NCBI GenBank assembly: GCA_020216745.1 | Contig: JAIWNQ010000084.1 | Span: 1 to 10,000, forward strand | Direction of reading: 5' to 3' | Source: Candidatus Hydrogenedens sp. | Lineage (GTDB): Bacteria > Hydrogenedentota > Hydrogenedentia > Hydrogenedentales > Hydrogenedentaceae | Length of the DNA stretch: 10,000 nucleotides | Part shown: in pieces, positions 7,123-10,000 of the stretch | How the letters are laid out: the number at the start of each line of letters is the position of its first letter | Numbering within the stretch: the first letter of the stretch is position 1 | Notes under the pieces: generated by a model | The model's input: only the letters and a program-made list of their open reading frames with translations | Databases searched by the model: none | What the model was told of the DNA's origin: nothing | Program-made: the position numbers and the translations under genes

Positions 7123-7173
7123 ATTGAATTTCTTATTTTACAATCATAACAATATCAAATTTTTGTCTTATAG

Positions 7174-7212
7174 AAAAACAGGCACATGAATGTAATGTAT
7201 ATAACATATCTG
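7174..7212 (-). terminator. Weak candidate terminator after the fucosidase gene
   Basis: Just after the fucosidase stop, the RNA can pair CAGAUAUGU with AUGUGCCUG (one A/C mismatch and three G-U pairs, 16-nt loop), followed by UUUUU. The stem is poor, so this is tentative. The position between a gene end and the strong infC promoter is right for a terminator. Confidence 0.3.
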
Positions 7213-7216
7213 TGAA

Positions 7217-8584
7217 TTAAAAGAGACTTAAAGGTTTCCCTTCCGACATCTCTTCATTGGCTGGCTTGTCTAACTCTAATTTAATAATGGTATCTGTTGA
7301 ATCCTCTAAGGGTTTTTCAGTTTTAATCAGGACACTGTCATTAGTTTGGGTTACGGTTACATGTTCCCCTGTTAAAATAGTGTTATTTATTATTTTTGAT
7401 TTGAGTGGAGGCAAAGTAAGTTTATCTTTATCCCATTTTAGAATATGAACGTAAATATAAGTTCCTTTATAAGTGGAACCGCCCCATGTCCCATTAAGAT
7501 AAGGTCCACCACGAGTACTATAAACACTTTCTCCATACTTATCTAACCATTTACCAATCTCTTTTAATACAGCAACTTGCTCTGGAACAATTTCACCTTC
7601 AGGTGTTGGTCCTACATTTAATAATAAATTGCCATCTCCACAAACACAATTAACAAGCATCTGAATACACTCTTTAGCAGAACGTACACGACACTCAGGC
7701 CGATAAGACCAGCCTCCACCATCTTTGCATTCAGTAATGGTAATACAGGATTCCCAGGGACGAGTATTCTGAAAAGTACCAATCTGTTGCTCTGGGGTGT
7801 CAAAATCGCCTCTGGTAAGTTTTTCAATTTCCAGAGTAGGTTTATCTTTAGGAGGATAAACAAATCGTGCAACTCGGTTATTAACAATTACCCATGGTTG
7901 GAGTTGATACATCATGTCGAAGAGACTTCTAAAATCATAATGGTGCCAATTACCAGCAACATGGTCAAACCATAATATATCAACCCGACCATAATTGCTT
8001 AATAGTTCTTTAATCTGTCCTCGATAAAATTCATCATATTTGTGATTATCCCCGACTAAATAATCAGGATGTGTCCAATCTCGCGTAGAATAGTACCAAC
8101 CTAATTTTAATCCGTATCGATGCACAGAATCAGCAATCTCTTTACATATATCACGTTCAAATGGAGTCTCTTTTATGCTATATTCAGGTCGCAGATGAGT
8201 ATGCCACATCGAAAAACCATCATGATGTTTTGCTACAAAAACAACATATTTCATTCCTGCCTCTTTTGCTATTTCCATCCACGCATCTGCATTAAATTTT
8301 ATAGGGTTAAATTTTTTATACAAATTGTCATATACCTCCGGGGGGACAGTCTCCATCCCCGGATGGTCATGAGGATGACCAATGCGTGACCAGCTGATTT
8401 CTGTTCCATTTACACTGACAGGTCCCCAGTGAATAAACATGCCAAACCGTGCTTCACGCCACCATGCTAATCGTGCATCTCTTTGTTCAGGTGTTTCATC
8501 TATGGGTAATAGAGGAGATGAATCGGTATAAGAAATTATCTGAACAAATAGCAATAAGATGATAAATACACTATTACGTTTCAT
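7217..8584 (-). CDS. Secreted alpha-L-fucosidase, GH29 family
   Basis: A 455-residue family GH29 retaining alpha-L-fucosidase, releasing fucose from glycans outside the cytoplasm. Residues 1-22 look like a signal peptide (KR, then VFIILLLFVQIISY) with no lipobox Cys. Conserved sites are FGMFIHWGP (47-55, His53), KYVVFVAKHHDGFSMWHT (112-129, His120/His121), GLKLGWYYSTRDW (158-170), the nucleophile motif DILWFDH with Asp207, and LLLNVGPTPEGEI (320-332). The acid/base Glu is not conserved across GH29, so I do not name it. A C-terminal region of about 90 residues rich in beta strands follows the barrel. ATG8584 has TAAGGAG 6 nt upstream. No sulfatase, transporter or SusCD-like neighbour is present, so it is an isolated glycosidase gene with its own promoter. 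Confidence 0.93.
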   Translation of the reverse strand: MKRNSVFIILLLFVQIISYTDSSPLLPIDETPEQRDARLAWWREARFGMFIHWGPVSVNGTEISWSRIGHPHDHPGMETVPPEVYDNLYKKFNPIKFNADAWMEIAKEAGMKYVVFVAKHHDGFSMWHTHLRPEYSIKETPFERDICKEIADSVHRYGLKLGWYYSTRDWTHPDYLVGDNHKYDEFYRGQIKELLSNYGRVDILWFDHVAGNWHHYDFRSLFDMMYQLQPWVIVNNRVARFVYPPKDKPTLEIEKLTRGDFDTPEQQIGTFQNTRPWESCITITECKDGGGWSYRPECRVRSAKECIQMLVNCVCGDGNLLLNVGPTPEGEIVPEQVAVLKEIGKWLDKYGESVYSTRGGPYLNGTWGGSTYKGTYIYVHILKWDKDKLTLPPLKSKIINNTILTGEHVTVTQTNDSVLIKTEKPLEDSTDTIIKLELDKPANEEMSEGKPLSLF

Positions 8585-8629
8585 TATTATCTCCTTACGG
8601 TATAAAGAAATTTAATAAGCACTGAAAAA

Positions 8630-8656
8630 ATTATACTCTCTTCCAAAATGTTTCAA
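8630..8656 (-). promoter_or_regulatory. Candidate promoter of the fucosidase gene
   Basis: The minus strand has a perfect TATAAT (8635-8630) with TTGAAA (8656-8651) only 15 bp upstream, a short spacer. It sits directly before the stop of the upstream small gene, about 45 bp from the fucosidase ATG. The -10 is good and the -35 assignment is weak. Confidence 0.45.
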
Positions 8657-8659
8657 AAA

Positions 8660-8980
8660 CTATTTTTCACTTTGTAAAGCACGATGAAGAGCAGACCGAA
8701 TAAGTTCTTTTGGTGGGACACCGCTTGTTCCTTCAGAAGTACGGTATAATCGGCAACCGTGACAAGGGGGGTCGTTTTGTCGGGTAGGCTCAATATCAAG
8801 TCCATTTATTTGTATCGTAGGAGAACCTAAAAAATGTTCACGAATTGCTGTGGCTATGTCTGGAACATCAACAATTTCAATAGGTGCGGAAATATGTTCC
8901 TCAGCCAATACTTCTTTTAATACCCCTTCCGCTTTAGGTCCAGATGGACAGCCCTTAAATAACAACAACCGAATTTGCAT
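8660..8980 (-). CDS. Small thioredoxin-fold thiol protein (DF family-like)
   Basis: A 106-residue protein. It opens IRLLLFKGCPSGPKAEG with Cys11 at the position of the thioredoxin active-site Cys after the first strand, but CPSGP replaces CxxC. LGSPTIQING (51-60) carries the cis-Pro-like Pro54 and fourth strand. PPCHGCRLYRTSEGTSGVP has a second pair, Cys73 and Cys76. This layout resembles small uncharacterised bacterial thioredoxin-like proteins, including those named DF family (seleno)proteins, in which a selenocysteine may replace a Cys; here there is no in-frame TGA. A redox or metal/thiol role is inference. The frame extends 3 codons to TTG8989, but I choose ATG8980, which has GGA 9 nt upstream. 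It lies 36 nt after tRNA-Glu on the same strand and may share its transcript. Confidence 0.75.
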   Translation of the reverse strand: MQIRLLLFKGCPSGPKAEGVLKEVLAEEHISAPIEIVDVPDIATAIREHFLGSPTIQINGLDIEPTRQNDPPCHGCRLYRTSEGTSGVPPKELIRSALHRALQSEK

Positions 8981-9016
8981 TACCCACAATCCATTTACTT
9001 TTTACTTTATAAAAAG

Positions 9017-9092
9017 TGGCAGCCCCTACGGGATTCGAACCCGTGTGACAGGACTGAGAATCCTGCATCCTAAACCGCTAGATGAAGGGGCC
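9017..9092 (-). tRNA. tRNA-Glu (anticodon CUC)
   Basis: The minus strand folds as a complete 76-nt cloverleaf. The acceptor stem is GGCCCCT with AGGGGCT (a G-U at 1-72), the discriminator is G, and CCA is encoded at 9019-9017. The anticodon stem CAGGA/TCCTG encloses TTCTCAG, so the anticodon is CTC, reading GAG. The T-arm is ACGGG-TTCGAAT-CCCGT. It closely resembles E. coli tRNA-Glu in acceptor and D-arm. The small thiol-protein gene follows on the same strand. Confidence 0.96.
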
Positions 9093-9109
9093 TTTATAAT
9101 TCAAAAAAT

Positions 9110-9139
9110 ATTGTACCAAAATTATATTTGTATTAACAA
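9110..9139 (-). promoter_or_regulatory. Candidate promoter of tRNA-Glu
   Basis: The minus strand has TTGTTA (9139-9134), an 18-bp spacer, and TACAAT (9115-9110) preceded by TGG, giving an extended -10. The predicted start near 9103 is about 10 nt before the mature tRNA 5' end, which suits a tRNA gene. Confidence 0.5.
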
Positions 9140-9319
9140 ATACCAAAGGTAAAATTTGATTATTATCTTGTCCCGAAGAAACATTGATAACCAAAAAATA
9201 TTTGCCAAAATTGAAATAAATTACCTCTGTGAAAAATTGGGTGAGCCTCTTCTAAAAAATTACAATATAAAATAATAAAATATATTTTGTTTTTATTTAT
9301 TTGCTGTAATATTTTATTA

Positions 9320-9356
9320 TATATAGTAGTGTTTCTATCGTGTAATACTATATAAT
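9320..9356 (+). promoter_or_regulatory. Candidate -10 element with overlapping 9-bp dyad
   Basis: TATAAT at 9351-9356 lies 43 bp before the GTG start. No convincing -35 is visible at 16-18 bp. TATATAGTA (9320-9328) and its exact reverse complement TACTATATA (9346-9354) flank a 17-nt spacer, and the right arm overlaps the -10. This could be an operator, or chance in A/T-rich DNA. Confidence 0.3.
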
Positions 9357-9386
9357 GTATATCGATTTATATAAAAACATAATTTT

Positions 9387-9391
9387 GGAGG
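9387..9391 (+). promoter_or_regulatory. Shine-Dalgarno deciding the GTG start at 9400
   Basis: GGAGG with an 8-nt gap to GTG9400. The first in-frame ATG at 9460 has only A/T-rich sequence before it, so GTG is the better start. Confidence 0.7.
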
Positions 9392-9399
9392 AATAATTA

Positions 9400-10000
9400 G
9401 TGAGAATTGGAAATCGTTCAAGGTCATTCCTAACCCATGGGAAAACTCTATTTAAAAAAATGAGTTACTCTTCAAATGATGAAGTACCGAAAGAAGAAAA
9501 AATTCAACCATCGGAATCTAATGTAGAGCAAGAGAATAAAATTTCCGAAACTATGACAGTTAATTTAGAAATGGAAATTATAGAATTAGGAAGAAAAATT
9601 TCTCCACAACTTACAAACTTAAGAAAGACAATAGAAGAAAGTAAAACCCTTAATGATACTCGTAGTTGGGTATATTCTGCCATGTCGATTTTATCAAACT
9701 GTGTTGAGATTTCAGCAACAAACCATCAGGATGGTTTAAAAAATCTATTTTTAGATATGGCACGGATTATTTATTCCGCAGATAGAATAGGTAAAGCACC
9801 TTTATCTATCGAACCGACATTAGAATTGTATTCACTCCTCTGTTGTATTGTGGCTGATTTCTTGACAGGAAAGCCTTACAAGACTATGTTTGAACAATGG
9901 CAGAAAACATATAAGAAGATAACAGAAGATTATAACAAATTAGGTATTCGTCTCATATATGATGATGAAGAACCAATCCCAACAACCATAGAATCATACA
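9400..10000 (+). CDS. Hypothetical protein, partial (C-terminus beyond right edge)
   Basis: An open frame of 200 codons from GTG9400 to the window end with no stop; I do not recognise the family. The N-terminus is basic (RIGNRSRSFLTHGKTLFKKM). A Glu/Lys/Ser-rich, probably disordered stretch spans about 25-52. A mostly helical region follows: LEMEIIELGRKISPQLTNLR (55-74), then segments with SWVYSAMSILSNCVEI and LELYSLLCCIVADFLTGKPY. No signal peptide or clear transmembrane helix is seen, although LYSLLCCIVADFL is mildly hydrophobic. Codon use and A/T-richness match the neighbours. It is the only plus-strand gene in the window and appears to have its own promoter region. No function is proposed. 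Confidence 0.75.
   Translation, partial: MRIGNRSRSFLTHGKTLFKKMSYSSNDEVPKEEKIQPSESNVEQENKISETMTVNLEMEIIELGRKISPQLTNLRKTIEESKTLNDTRSWVYSAMSILSNCVEISATNHQDGLKNLFLDMARIIYSADRIGKAPLSIEPTLELYSLLCCIVADFLTGKPYKTMFEQWQKTYKKITEDYNKLGIRLIYDDEEPIPTTIESY

Larger units (their letters stand above)
9093..9399. other. A/T-rich divergent intergenic region
   Basis: This is the only non-coding stretch of about 300 bp in the window. It separates the minus-strand tRNA-Glu from the plus-strand unknown gene. It holds the tRNA promoter on the left and, on the right, a plus-strand TATAAT at 9351-9356, a 9-bp dyad and a strong Shine-Dalgarno. The middle part (about 9140-9300) is A/T-rich with no ORF, RNA gene or G+C-rich hairpin that I can recognise. 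Confidence 0.7.

Noticed and set aside
7618..7887. Minus-strand 89-codon frame inside the fucosidase gene in another frame.
   Set aside because: It overlaps conserved GH29 sequence and its translation shows no known domain.
8997..9017. 7-bp stem ACTTTTT / AAAAAGT just after tRNA-Glu, considered as a terminator.
   Set aside because: Only one G-C pair and no U-tract after it on the minus strand, so it should not stop transcription.
8850..9152. Plus-strand frame of 100 codons spanning the thiol-protein gene and the tRNA.
   Set aside because: It reads through tRNA-Glu on the opposite strand; GIRTRVTGLRILHPKPLDEG is the familiar translation of an antisense tRNA gene.
9272..9320. 12-bp perfect inverted repeat ATAATAAAATAT / ATATTTTATTAT with a 25-nt loop.
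   Set aside because: All A/T in a very A/T-rich spacer, no G+C pairs and no terminator-type U-tract placement; plausible by chance.
1..10000. Search for CRISPR arrays, insertion-sequence ends, phage genes, long direct repeats and toxin-antitoxin pairs.
   Set aside because: None seen; the gene content is core metabolism, translation and replication apart from the fucosidase, the thiol protein and the unknown right-edge gene.

Overview
This is an A+T-rich bacterial chromosome segment that is gene-dense and mostly on the minus strand. It reads as a core housekeeping region rather than a mobile or defence island. I see no transposase, integrase, phage gene, CRISPR array or toxin-antitoxin pair. 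The L20 N-terminus ([14 protein letters not shown]) and the general look of L35 and IF-3 resemble PVC-group or related uncultured lineages such as Verrucomicrobia, Lentisphaerae or Hydrogenedentes more than Firmicutes or Proteobacteria. This placement is an impression from memory, not a computed one.

Layout from left to right: a radical SAM gene runs off the left edge (1-654, minus). Next to it is the distal end of a long collinear minus-strand cluster, which in order of transcription (right to left) is infC, rpmI, rplT, hisA, tyrA, tmk, holB, ricT-like PSP1 gene, tatD. Several junctions are abutting or overlapping: hisA/tyrA as TAA-GTG, tyrA/tmk by 4 nt, tmk/holB by 16 nt. This suggests translational coupling in one operon. 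A near-consensus sigma70-type promoter (TTGATA-18-TATAAT) lies just upstream of infC, and I find no convincing terminator inside the cluster. The cluster joins initiation factor IF-3 and ribosomal proteins L35 and L20 to one histidine enzyme, one tyrosine enzyme, dTMP kinase, the clamp-loader delta' subunit, a Cys-rich PSP1 protein and a TatD nuclease. The tmk-holB-ricT-tatD part is a streamlined version of the arrangement known from Bacillus.

Upstream of that operon, also on the minus strand, are a secreted GH29 alpha-L-fucosidase with its own promoter, a small thioredoxin-fold protein with CPSGP and CHGC motifs, and tRNA-Glu(CUC). A 307-bp A/T-rich spacer with divergent signals follows. It leads to a plus-strand gene of unknown function that starts at GTG behind a strong Shine-Dalgarno and runs off the right edge.

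The most notable observation is the likely infC start. The longest open frame begins at a TTG only about 5 nt from the predicted transcription start and has no ribosome-binding site. Twelve codons further in, an AUA codon sits 7 nt behind UAAGGAG, at the place where IF-3 proteins normally begin. This fits the known use of rare start codons in infC autoregulation. Other points are a 30-residue tail on L20, an RNA hairpin between rpmI and rplT, and the unknown GTG-start gene. I do not see a clear novel multi-gene system.
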